64,000 bases of DNA. Source: Marisediminitalea aggregata (GTDB taxonomy: Bacteria; Pseudomonadota; Gammaproteobacteria; Enterobacterales; Alteromonadaceae). Where the stretch lies: contig NZ_FQWD01000005.1 of the NCBI RefSeq assembly GCF_900129565.1, forward strand, positions 1-64,000, in the 5' to 3' direction. Within the stretch, counting starts at the first letter, position 1. The number at the start of each line of letters is the position of its first letter. Shown piece by piece: positions 54,428 to 63,802 of the stretch. The position numbers and the translations under genes were made by a program. The notes beneath the pieces were generated by a model, which was given only the letters and a program-made list of their open reading frames with translations, was not told where the DNA came from and did not search any database.

Positions 54428-57169
54428 TTACCAGTCCTCGCCTGAGTTGGCTTGAGAGAGCATCATTGCTTGGTCGTAGTACATCAGTAACACAGGATCA
54501 CCTGCAATGACGTCGTTAGGCAACTTACTCGAAATATCGAGAATGCTGGTAAACTCTTGCGCTTCCCATAGCTTTTTAAAACCAACGCGCACTGCCTCAA
54601 TACGGAATACTTTCAGCTTCTTCTTGGCCGATTTGTATTCTTCAAACTCTTTTAACAGTGAGCGTTCACGGAGTTTTTCCAAGTCACCTGCTTTATTCGG
54701 ATCAGGTACATACCAACGGTCTTTTGCTTTTGCTTGCAACAGTGCACTGTCTTTCGGCAGGTTTCTGTATTCTTTCCAGTTGGTCGACAGGTAGCTGTGA
54801 ATCTGTTCGGGAACATCATCTTCGCCGTCATAACAAAGGAAGTTCTGGGTCAGCAAATCTCGCAAATCAAGCTGTACTTCGTTCTTACTCCAGCCACTGA
54901 GTTGTTGCATAAATTGTGGATTAATATCAGAGAAAACTTGCGGCTTAAGTTTTAGTAATTGGCGAAGCCATTGAATTGCACTCGCCTCGTCGCTAACAAA
55001 TAACGAAGTTTGAACCAGTTCACCCGCTAAAGCTTTCTTCTTATCATACTCAGCGGCTTGTTCATCCAAGAAGTACATGCCATCGCGTTCTTTGAAACGT
55101 TGAGCTAAACCTAGTTGGAACTCTTGGCTAGAGACTGGCAACGGATAGCCTTTTCGAACGTAAAATGCCACTAATTGGTCAAATAATATTCTGGGATCTC
55201 GCTCAGGTATCTGTAGAAGTGAATTGCCTTGCGCCTTAACTACCGGAAGATATTGTAAATGCGTACGAATAAAGTCCCAAACTCCGGCTTCAGTGGTAGC
55301 TTCATCTTTAAATCGGTCTTCGAACCCACCATTAGGTTTGTATGCAGAAATGACCAAATCTTGTTTTACCGCGGTCGTAGTCGTTACAGCCTTAAAACTA
55401 CCTTGTTTTTTATCTAAAGCTGACACATTAGCAACGATGAAACCCGCATCACTTAAAGCTGACTGTATGCTGTTCCATACAGATGCTTTTGTATTTGAAA
55501 ACTCAACTGTCATCCAATGTCCCGGCTTCAAAACTCGATAGGCCTCAGTAAACAGTGATTGCATTAAAATTTGATATTCGTTTAGCTTTTTGGCTTTCTT
55601 TCTACGCCTATGGATAACAGCTTCTTCTTTTTCATTGGTTTTAACTGAAAGCCAAGCTTCGGATATCATATTGAGCTCGGAATATATAAAATTACTTCCA
55701 AATGGCGGATCAACAAATATATAGTCGATTGTTTTGTCTGGAATATTTAGTAAATCTGTAGCAGACTGAGTTGAAATTACCGACTTACCTTTACCTTTGT
55801 GTTTTTGATCGGAGAAAATTCCAACAACGCTCTTAACTCGATTACTTAATGCAAAAAGGACATTTTTTTCAACACTTAGCGACGGAATAAAGAAAGTACC
55901 TTTAACCCCACCAGAGAAAGGACCTCCTCCCCCATGAAAGTACTTCTTTATATCTAAACCAGTCATTAGAGAGCAATCTCTCATAACTGCAGTTAGTAAC
56001 CACATTAAGAGGTGGTTATATGGGTACTCTAATGTCTTCGAGTACTTTTTAAGCTCAGAAAGAGCTAAAAGCGCTCTCTTAGTAAAAAATTTGTCGATAG
56101 TGAAGATACTATACTTACTATAATCTCTGTCCCACCATATGTCATAGTCTAAATCTATTCGTTCATCTGGATATTCTTTGGCATCAACATCCGAAAACTT
56201 TAGATATAGCTCTCTTTCATCCTTTGGAATTATATATCTTTCATTTCTCGAACCGTTCTGAAATACAACTAAAACAGGCTCTCTTACTGCGCACTCTTCA
56301 TTTTTTTGATTCTTTTGGTTAAAAACAGTCTTCTTAACGACTGCAGAATCACGTTTACTAATTACGCTTTTACATGATGGACAGCTATAAGTATCTTGGA
56401 TATTACCAATTTCAGTATCTAGAGCTGCATCCCAATATGTGTATGAAGAATTGCAATTAGAACAAACAAAGACGTCTGACCAAACGGTGTATAAGACTGT
56501 CTTATCTACACCATCAACGTTTACTTTATATAAATCACTAAATTTTTCATTAAAAACATTCAAAATGCCGTTGAGATCATGGATTTCATTTTTTTTTAAT
56601 AAAATATTAGTTCCATATGATATCCATGAAGCAACAGGGGACAGATCACATAAAATTACATTTCGGTCTTTTTTTGAATTTGATGCAACACCAACCATAC
56701 CTGTTCCGCATGTAAAATCTAAAATTACATCCCCTGGGTTGGTATAATGATCGATATAGTTAAGAATTGCGTTCGGTGGCACTTTTGTATGATACGGATG
56801 AGCGTTATAAATAGGGTCGTTTTTACCTTCGCTAACATCCGCAGCAAAAGGCTCTCGATGGTAATGGTAGCCCTCTGGCTGAGCAGGCTTTTCGTCTTCC
56901 CACTGTGCAATGAAATCGGCGACCCAAGGGTTTGGACAAGCAGTGTAATACGGTGGATCGCTCAGGTTTAGAATATCCTCATCATTGCCTATTGGAAATC
57001 CCTCAATCTTACGAAATTCTGGGTCTTTTAATTTTTCGGCCAGTAATTTGGTAAAATACGCTCTGCGCTCTGCATCACAGCTAAAGGCTTTACCTAAACA
57101 AATAACTTGCTGGTTCTTTTGGTTTTCAGTGAGTGCACTGCTGCCATCAAGTAGTTCTTGTTGTTTCAT
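54428..57169 (-). CDS. pglXI: PglXI-type adenine-specific DNA methyltransferase, second copy
   Basis: A 913-residue methylase of the DUF1156-containing family, the type 3 BREX modification enzyme. It has SDPPYYTACPNPW (70-82), SAM site DFTCGTGMVG (151-160), a zinc-like CSNC...CPSC (236-266), the FHGGGG motif and the catalytic VDPPFGSN (486-493). Residues about 33-130 and 680-913 are almost identical to copy 1, while about 165-575 are very different and are encoded by more AT-rich DNA. Both copies keep catalytic motifs, so both may methylate, perhaps different sites. It starts 30 nt after copy 1 ends. Confidence 0.88.
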   Translation of the reverse strand: MKQQELLDGSSALTENQKNQQVICLGKAFSCDAERRAYFTKLLAEKLKDPEFRKIEGFPIGNDEDILNLSDPPYYTACPNPWVADFIAQWEDEKPAQPEGYHYHREPFAADVSEGKNDPIYNAHPYHTKVPPNAILNYIDHYTNPGDVILDFTCGTGMVGVASNSKKDRNVILCDLSPVASWISYGTNILLKKNEIHDLNGILNVFNEKFSDLYKVNVDGVDKTVLYTVWSDVFVCSNCNSSYTYWDAALDTEIGNIQDTYSCPSCKSVISKRDSAVVKKTVFNQKNQKNEECAVREPVLVVFQNGSRNERYIIPKDERELYLKFSDVDAKEYPDERIDLDYDIWWDRDYSKYSIFTIDKFFTKRALLALSELKKYSKTLEYPYNHLLMWLLTAVMRDCSLMTGLDIKKYFHGGGGPFSGGVKGTFFIPSLSVEKNVLFALSNRVKSVVGIFSDQKHKGKGKSVISTQSATDLLNIPDKTIDYIFVDPPFGSNFIYSELNMISEAWLSVKTNEKEEAVIHRRRKKAKKLNEYQILMQSLFTEAYRVLKPGHWMTVEFSNTKASVWNSIQSALSDAGFIVANVSALDKKQGSFKAVTTTTAVKQDLVISAYKPNGGFEDRFKDEATTEAGVWDFIRTHLQYLPVVKAQGNSLLQIPERDPRILFDQLVAFYVRKGYPLPVSSQEFQLGLAQRFKERDGMYFLDEQAAEYDKKKALAGELVQTSLFVSDEASAIQWLRQLLKLKPQVFSDINPQFMQQLSGWSKNEVQLDLRDLLTQNFLCYDGEDDVPEQIHSYLSTNWKEYRNLPKDSALLQAKAKDRWYVPDPNKAGDLEKLRERSLLKEFEEYKSAKKKLKVFRIEAVRVGFKKLWEAQEFTSILDISSKLPNDVIAGDPVLLMYYDQAMMLSQANSGEDW

Positions 57170-57199
57170 TCATTAATTCCGAAATTGGATTGTTGGATT

Positions 57200-60025
57200 T
57201 TACCAATCCTCGTCTGAGTTGGCTTGAGAGAGCATCATTGCTTGGTCGTAATACATCAGTAATACGGGATCACCTGCTATGACGTCATTAGGCAACTTGC
57301 TGGAAATATCGAGGATGCTAGTAAACTCTTGCGCTTCCCATAGTTTTTTAAAGCCAACGCGTACTGCCTCAATCCGGAATACTTTCAGCTTCTTCTTGGC
57401 CGATTTATATTCTTCAAACTCTTTTAACAGTGAGCGTTCACGGAGTTTTTCCAAGTCACCCGCTTTATTAGGATCAGGGACATACCAACGATCTTTCGCC
57501 TTTGCTTGCAACAGTGCACTGTCTTTCGTCAGATTTCTGTATTCTTTCCAGTTGGTCGACAGATAACTGTGGATTTGCTCTGGCACATCATCTTCTCCGT
57601 CATAACAAAGGAAGTTCTGGGTTAGCAAATCGCGCAAATCAAGCTGAACTTCGTTTTTACTCCAACCACTGAGTTGTTGCATAAACTGTGGGTTAATATC
57701 CGAGAAGACTTGAGGCTTAAGTTTTAGTAGTTGGCGTAGCCATTGAATAGCACTCGCTTCGTCACTAACAAATAGCGAAGTTTGCACTAGCTCTCCTACT
57801 AACGCTTTCTTCTTATCATACTCAGCGGCTTGTTCATCCAAGAAGTACATGCCATCGCGTTCTTTGAAGCGTTGAGCTAAACCTAGCTGGAATTCTTGGC
57901 TAGAGACCGGTAATTGATAGCCTTTTCGAACGTAATATGCCACTACTTGGTCAAATAATATTCTAGGATCTCGCTCTGGGATTTGTGCTAGGGAATTACC
58001 TTGTGCCTTTGTTACTGGTATGTATTTCAAGTGAGTACGTATAAAGTCCCAAACACCAGCTTCCGTTTCTGCTTCTTTCTCGAATCGCTCTTCGAAGCCG
58101 CCATTTGGCTTATAAGCTGAAATAACTAAGTCTTGTTTAACCGCGGTTGGTGTTGTGTAAGCTTTAAAACTGCCTTGCTTCTTATCAAGCGCTGAAACAT
58201 TTGCAACAACAAATCCTGCTTCGGTTAACGCTGTTTGGATGTTGTTCCAAACAGATGCTTTTGTATTTGAGAACTCCACTGTCATCCAATGACCGGGCTT
58301 CAATATCCTGTAAGCCTCCCTAAATGCCCTAAGCATCAATATTCTGTATTCGTTTGCGCCTTTTTTCTGAACTGTGTTTTCAATTGCTTCTGAACCAGAG
58401 TTCGTTACTGCACCTAGCCAAGGCTCCCAAAGTGTGTTTAATTCAGAGTAATTAATATTGGAGCCAAAAGGTGGGTCGATAAATAAATAATCGATAGAAT
58501 TGGCGGGCAATTTATATTTTTTCGTTGTACTTTTTGTTTCGATCGCGAAGTTTGAACTTGCCGCGTTATAAGTAAACTTAAGTGACTTGAGTCTGGACCT
58601 TAAGCTATTAAAAACTGAAACTTCTGGATTTGTACTTGATATATATAAGGTGCCTTTTGTTCCCGCATTTATAAAACCTCCACCTCCATGAAAAAAGTAT
58701 GAGAACGCAATGCTAGCCATTTTTGACAGCGCTCTTTGACTAGCAGTAAATAAAAATGGAAATCTGATACCAGCATTTATTAAACGTTTCCAGCAAGCAG
58801 AAAGAATCCATAAATTTCTTTTGGTATAGAAGTGATGGGCATGGTCAAAACCATGAGATGAAATTGGCTGCCTTGTGTTCACACCATCAGATAAGGCAAA
58901 TTTAGGATGCCAATAAGGAATTTCACTTTCTTCAATTTTTTTTATTAAGGCTAGATCTTCTTCATCTGGTTTTTTTTCAAATTTTTTCTTTTGAAAAGAA
59001 TAATTAATTAGAACAGGTGTTTGCTTAGCTTGTTCAATTACTTTGTTCAAAGCCTTATCAAAAACTTTTATCCAAGATCGCTTTAGACTTTTTTTACTTA
59101 CAAGAGTAGAGCAATGAGGGCAGTGAAAGGCATCCAACATCTTTCCTGCTTCTCGATCAAGAGCGTTATCCCAATATACAATTTCTTCTAAGCACTCTGG
59201 GCATAAAAAAACATCTGACCATATCGTGTAATTTATCTTACCTTTACTGACCCCGTCTTGATGCGTTGTTTCATACATCCATCCGCATTCTTGCTCAACA
59301 TCGTTGATAAGTGCGAGAGACTTGTCAATAAACGCCTCTATATCAACAGGCATATTATAGTTGTAAGCTATAAAGCTAGCTGCTGGTGAGAGATCATTTA
59401 ATATAACTTTTCGAGCCCCTAAATCTGAAAAGTGCACCCACTTTACTTTGCCATCTTTATCGTATTCCTCTCGAAGAATGGCTCCATCAGTTCTGACTTG
59501 ATAGCCTAGAGATACAATTACTTCTCGATCGCCACACATCTGTGCTGCAACCCCTGTCATCCCAGTACCACAAAACCCGTCAAACACGATATCACCAGGA
59601 TTGGTGTAATGTAGGATGTAGCGCATGATTGCCTTGTGCGGCACTTTTGTGTGATAGGAATGCGCATTATATATAGGATCGTTTTTACCTTCGCTTACAT
59701 CTGCCGCAAAGGGCTCTCGATGATAATGATAACCTTCCGGCTGAGCTGGCTTTTCGTCTTCCCACTGTGCAATGAAATCGGCGATCCAAGGATTTGGGCA
59801 AGCAGTGTAATAAGGTGGATCGCTCAGGTTTAAAATATCCTCATCATTGCCAATGGGGAAACCTTCAATCTTACGAAATTCTGGGTCTTTTAATTTTTCG
59901 GCCAGCAATTCGGTAAAATAGGCTCTGCGCTCTACATCGTTGCTAAAGGTTTTACCCAGGCAAGTGACAGGCCCTTCTGCTTTTTTTGATTCGGTTTGTT
60001 CGGTAAATAATGGGTCTTGCTGCAT
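57200..60025 (-). CDS. pglXI: PglXI-type adenine-specific DNA methyltransferase, first copy
   Basis: A 941-residue methylase from the ATG at 60025; a longer frame from 60070 begins inside a hairpin and is not needed, since copy 2 also starts MKQQ-like. Motifs: SDPPYYTACPNPW (about 68-80), DGFCGTGMTG (149-158), a zinc-like CPEC...CPHC (275-305), FFHGGGG (about 444-450) and IDPPFGSN (516-523). The insertion after the SAM site (GYQVRTDGAILREEYDKDGKVKW) is absent from copy 2. The target-recognition part is probably within the divergent middle. It follows brxC by 54 nt. Confidence 0.9.
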   Translation of the reverse strand: MQQDPLFTEQTESKKAEGPVTCLGKTFSNDVERRAYFTELLAEKLKDPEFRKIEGFPIGNDEDILNLSDPPYYTACPNPWIADFIAQWEDEKPAQPEGYHYHREPFAADVSEGKNDPIYNAHSYHTKVPHKAIMRYILHYTNPGDIVFDGFCGTGMTGVAAQMCGDREVIVSLGYQVRTDGAILREEYDKDGKVKWVHFSDLGARKVILNDLSPAASFIAYNYNMPVDIEAFIDKSLALINDVEQECGWMYETTHQDGVSKGKINYTIWSDVFLCPECLEEIVYWDNALDREAGKMLDAFHCPHCSTLVSKKSLKRSWIKVFDKALNKVIEQAKQTPVLINYSFQKKKFEKKPDEEDLALIKKIEESEIPYWHPKFALSDGVNTRQPISSHGFDHAHHFYTKRNLWILSACWKRLINAGIRFPFLFTASQRALSKMASIAFSYFFHGGGGFINAGTKGTLYISSTNPEVSVFNSLRSRLKSLKFTYNAASSNFAIETKSTTKKYKLPANSIDYLFIDPPFGSNINYSELNTLWEPWLGAVTNSGSEAIENTVQKKGANEYRILMLRAFREAYRILKPGHWMTVEFSNTKASVWNNIQTALTEAGFVVANVSALDKKQGSFKAYTTPTAVKQDLVISAYKPNGGFEERFEKEAETEAGVWDFIRTHLKYIPVTKAQGNSLAQIPERDPRILFDQVVAYYVRKGYQLPVSSQEFQLGLAQRFKERDGMYFLDEQAAEYDKKKALVGELVQTSLFVSDEASAIQWLRQLLKLKPQVFSDINPQFMQQLSGWSKNEVQLDLRDLLTQNFLCYDGEDDVPEQIHSYLSTNWKEYRNLTKDSALLQAKAKDRWYVPDPNKAGDLEKLRERSLLKEFEEYKSAKKKLKVFRIEAVRVGFKKLWEAQEFTSILDISSKLPNDVIAGDPVLLMYYDQAMMLSQANSDEDW

Positions 60026-60049
60026 CGCTAATCTCAATATATTTGTGTA

Positions 60050-60068
60050 GGGCAGGTGAGTCCTGCCC
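60050..60068. repeat. Stem-loop between brxC and the first pglXI
   Basis: A perfect 7-bp GC-rich inverted repeat (GGGCAGG/CCTGCCC, 5-nt loop) lies in the longest gap inside the BREX operon. No T run follows on the minus strand, so it is not a full terminator. It could cause partial termination, mRNA processing or protection, and so set the methylase level. Confidence 0.6.
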
Positions 60069-60079
60069 ATTAAAAGCGG

Positions 60080-63000
60080 TTAATCAATGATGATACGAAC
60101 TTTGCTTAGCTCTTTACCTTGGCATTTTTCTGCTAATAACTTTTTGAAACGCTCGGTCACTTCCTCTACCGTTTGCGGTAAACCCTGACCTAACTGGGTG
60201 AGAAGCTGCTCTTGATTGATTCGTACTTCTTCAAGTCCATCTAACACTTGATTGACTGCTGCAATAAAGCTTGCGGATAGTGGTTCCGGCAAAGTACCAC
60301 TGCTAATAAACGCCTGGATTTCACTTGCATCTTCATCTTTTAATAGATCTAGCTTAATGAAAGGGTCATCCAGCAGGCTTTTTAAGTTTGACGCCCAATC
60401 GGTGAGCAGACTATCGAGCTTGTCGTCAAGTTGTTTAAGTAACTGGGATGCTACAAGCACAGTCTCCAAACGCGGTGAATAGTCAACAGGTTGAGGGTTG
60501 AGCTCGAACACACTTGAATCGATCGCTTCGGCTTCTTTTAACTTAGCTATTTGATTACGCCAATCTTGTAGCTGCACTGCGGGCAACAAATGAATGCCAG
60601 ATAACATTTCTAATTGCTGTAAACGGGCATCTTTTAGTAGTGCTTGTTTCTGCTTTTCTTCCGATTGCGATAGTCGCGCTTTGTTATATAGAGCTATAAA
60701 GCGTTGCTGATAGGCTACTTTGAGCTTTTGTAGCGCTTGCAGTTGTTGAGTTTTAAACGTGGTGGTATGGCGTACACTGGCCTCAGTGAGGCCATCACGC
60801 AGTGCCTTGCGCACAGCTACAAGTTCCGTTTGCCATGTATCGTCTGCGGTTAAAATATTTTCTGCTTGTGATAGATAGTCAGCGTAGTCTTTAAATTCGT
60901 CCACCAAGTTTCGAAGGGCAACATAGTTTTTCCACGCACTAAGATTATTAGCTTGTTCGCCAATGTCTGCCGTCGTGGATTTAAAGTTCTTGAGTTTTCC
61001 TGGTGTATTAAACCGGTTGGTGACTTCTAAAAACTCTTTAAGGGCGCTGACTTGTTGAGTCAGGGTACTGGCTTCTGACTCTTCGACAACATAGTTCCCC
61101 CATAATGGTAAGCGCCCTTTAATACTCTGTTGCCCGAGCACGAGTTCTTGTACCAGCTTTTCGCAACGCGACATCATATCTCGTACTACGCTCTCATCTC
61201 CTTGCTGAATAGAAGTGGCTAAGCCTTCATTCATCTCTAGCAGGTTAAGTAACGCTTTTATCGCGGCGACATTAAAGTCTTTAGGCGCTTGAATGTGTTT
61301 GAAGTCCTTTAGCACATCAAAAGATACGCTGCGGAATTTCATTACATCACTGGCGTTAATGTGATGGCCAACTACTGAGAGTTCTAGTTCACCGCTATGA
61401 ACCAAGCTAGCCAGAATAACCAGTAACCACTCAGGCTCTAACCTATAGCTCGTTGGCTTGAAATATAAACGCGAGTGTATTTGTTCTAACAGCTCAGTTT
61501 TATTAACGACTTGCCCTTGCTCTTTAGTCGACAACACGTCGAGCACTGCTTGGGCATAACGAGATTTAGCGGGCTTAAGTTGCTCGCCGTCTAGTAATTC
61601 CAGAGCATCTAATACCGCATTGGCTCGTTTGGTTGCTGCGCCACCGGCGATAAATCCTAGCGCGTCGGTAGCGGCACTTTGAATGTTGCTGTAGGTAATT
61701 GCCTGACTAAAAGTCGGATATTCAGGGGCTAGTGACTCAAAGTGATCACCTAAAATAACGCTGGCGACAGTTTCAAAAATATCACGCAGGCTACCAGCTT
61801 GATTGTCTGGTAAATTGGTAACACCTCGTACATTGGTGCCTTTTAACCACTCCATCATTGGCTTGGATTGACCATTATATTGAGCCAAGTAGGCCTCTTT
61901 GTAATGGGCTTTAAGCCAGCTTTGCATCTCCTGCAAAAATGCTCTGGCTTTAAGTTGATAGATATTTTTTGCATTACCTGTCGCCATGGCTTGCAGTTCT
62001 ATAGCGGCAGCATAAAATTTTAAGTTGCGATCGAATTCTGCTGAAGGCTTGTCGAGGACAAAAAGTACTTCGTCTGAGCGGATATATTCCTTTTTCATCT
62101 TTGGCGGATTAATCGGCTGAACAAAGTACATATAATAATCGAGAGGTGGCTTGGCGGTCTCGCGTTGGTTCGGCGAGCCTAAAAATAGCCAGCCTGGGCG
62201 ATTAACATTTCGTTTTAGCCACTTTAGCTCGTGTTCCCACATTTCAATGTTAGGTCTGGCTACATCGGTTTCTTGTAAGATTTCTAGCATTGCCGTGCGG
62301 TAGGCATTATTGAGCTGATCGTCGGCAAGCAATGGAACTTTGTTTTCGATATAGGCATCGAAATCTTCGGTTTTTTTCAAATCCAGATAGAACTGGTCAT
62401 TGGCTTTGTTTTTAGAGAAAAACTGACCGTTTACGGTTTGCCGGATTTTTGTAAGGACGGCGACAATCTGATTTTCCAGGTTCTTACTTTTTTCACCTGG
62501 TAGCTGCTCGATGAGCGGTAAGTACAAGCAGAGCGAATCGCGTAATTCGGCTGCTGTGGCCCCCATTTCATTAAAAATGTCGCCCACGGACATACGATGG
62601 ATTGCAAGGGCTGCAACTAAGCGCTTTGCAAAATCAACTTCGTGTGGGGCCGGGTAGGCCTGATCAATCCGCGTAAAGAGTGTTTCGCCGACTTCAATAA
62701 CTTGGCCGATTTCGGGATTTGTTTTTGCGCTGGGATCGTTTCGAAGTTCTTCCCAATAGGTATCGTACGAAAATACGCCAGGTATTGTTTCTGGAACCTC
62801 TAGTTCCATTAAGGCCTGCATTTGACGTGATAAGCTTCGTAGCACCTGGCGTTGTTCAATGCCTGCACCACGAACCCGTTCGAACATGGTGATGTAGTCA
62901 GGATGTACTGGGAACATGCGCACGAATTCGTCTAATCGCTCACTCATGCGATCAAAGCAGTGGGTGAATTTTTGAAGGTACTCTCGTATCCACGCCATTT

Positions 63001-63802
63001 GCTGCGCGTTCTTTTTAAGCAGTCGTTCTGCGACAACGTATTTTATATCGTCACGTGTAATGAGTACTTGCTCTGCTCTATCGCGGATTCGTTTTACTTC
63101 TTGCGAAGCGAAGGACAGTTGCGCGCTATCAAATATTGCTTCTTGCACGCCGCAAATAAAGCGAAAACGGGTTCCGTCAATCACTTCACCTAATACTCGC
63201 ATCATCGCGATATCTAGTGGCAATTCCTGGGTATTACGAGAGCGTAGGTAGTCCAGCATTTCGTCGCAGATTAGAAGCAATCCTTGGTCTGGGTACTTCT
63301 CGTGAAATGCCCCCATCATCTGTTCAAAATAAGGTTTATGATTTGACGAAATCTGGGTCATTTCTGGGAAGTGAAAATCGATTCCAAAATCCGCTAAACC
63401 CTTGGTGAGGTTGTCGGTGATGATGTCGGCGAAAGCTTTCTTGGATGCACCTATCTCAAAGCGGATAACCTTAAATTTTCCAGCGATTTTATCAGCGGCA
63501 GTGCGTACGGCTTCGTTTGAAATGTATTGCGCTAATCCAGGGAACTCGGCGACTGCTGATAACACAGACATAAGGTGCGACTTACCTGAACCGTAATTAC
63601 CTACAATCCAAAGCGACTTGTTATCCAGTGACTCAGTAAACTGCAATTGTGGGATGATCACATCTGCAATTTTCACAGACATTTTGTCTGAAATAACGTA
63701 GCTTGCTACAAGTTGCTGGGCTCTTGTTTCTTCCGCCGCCTCTTGTAACTTTACAATAGTGTTTACTGGCTCAAACTGGATGAGCTCGCCGTATTTTTTC
63801 AT
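60080..63802 (-). CDS. brxC: BrxC, large BREX ATPase
   Basis: A 1240-residue P-loop ATPase. From the ATG at 63802 it reads MKKYGELIQFEPVNTIVKL. Walker A is GNYGSGKSHL (68-77) and Walker B LLLICDEMLDYL (175-186), followed by VQEAIFDSAQLSF and RIRDRAEQVLI. The rest is long and helical with several coiled-coil stretches (TTFKTQQLQALQKLKVAYQQRF; KQALLKDARLQQLE). This fits BrxC/PglY, present in all BREX types. A longer start at 63829 lies in brxF. It overlaps brxF by four bases (ATGA). Confidence 0.9.
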   Translation of the reverse strand: MKKYGELIQFEPVNTIVKLQEAAEETRAQQLVASYVISDKMSVKIADVIIPQLQFTESLDNKSLWIVGNYGSGKSHLMSVLSAVAEFPGLAQYISNEAVRTAADKIAGKFKVIRFEIGASKKAFADIITDNLTKGLADFGIDFHFPEMTQISSNHKPYFEQMMGAFHEKYPDQGLLLICDEMLDYLRSRNTQELPLDIAMMRVLGEVIDGTRFRFICGVQEAIFDSAQLSFASQEVKRIRDRAEQVLITRDDIKYVVAERLLKKNAQQMAWIREYLQKFTHCFDRMSERLDEFVRMFPVHPDYITMFERVRGAGIEQRQVLRSLSRQMQALMELEVPETIPGVFSYDTYWEELRNDPSAKTNPEIGQVIEVGETLFTRIDQAYPAPHEVDFAKRLVAALAIHRMSVGDIFNEMGATAAELRDSLCLYLPLIEQLPGEKSKNLENQIVAVLTKIRQTVNGQFFSKNKANDQFYLDLKKTEDFDAYIENKVPLLADDQLNNAYRTAMLEILQETDVARPNIEMWEHELKWLKRNVNRPGWLFLGSPNQRETAKPPLDYYMYFVQPINPPKMKKEYIRSDEVLFVLDKPSAEFDRNLKFYAAAIELQAMATGNAKNIYQLKARAFLQEMQSWLKAHYKEAYLAQYNGQSKPMMEWLKGTNVRGVTNLPDNQAGSLRDIFETVASVILGDHFESLAPEYPTFSQAITYSNIQSAATDALGFIAGGAATKRANAVLDALELLDGEQLKPAKSRYAQAVLDVLSTKEQGQVVNKTELLEQIHSRLYFKPTSYRLEPEWLLVILASLVHSGELELSVVGHHINASDVMKFRSVSFDVLKDFKHIQAPKDFNVAAIKALLNLLEMNEGLATSIQQGDESVVRDMMSRCEKLVQELVLGQQSIKGRLPLWGNYVVEESEASTLTQQVSALKEFLEVTNRFNTPGKLKNFKSTTADIGEQANNLSAWKNYVALRNLVDEFKDYADYLSQAENILTADDTWQTELVAVRKALRDGLTEASVRHTTTFKTQQLQALQKLKVAYQQRFIALYNKARLSQSEEKQKQALLKDARLQQLEMLSGIHLLPAVQLQDWRNQIAKLKEAEAIDSSVFELNPQPVDYSPRLETVLVASQLLKQLDDKLDSLLTDWASNLKSLLDDPFIKLDLLKDEDASEIQAFISSGTLPEPLSASFIAAVNQVLDGLEEVRINQEQLLTQLGQGLPQTVEEVTERFKKLLAEKCQGKELSKVRIIID

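Noticed and set aside
54428..60025. The two pglX genes as an assembly duplication
   Set aside because: The conserved ends differ at many synonymous sites and the middles are unrelated in detail, so these are two real genes.
60026..60070. Longer start for the first pglXI at 60070
   Set aside because: It begins within the inverted repeat and adds 15 residues not matched in the sister gene, which starts at the same relative point as ATG 60025.
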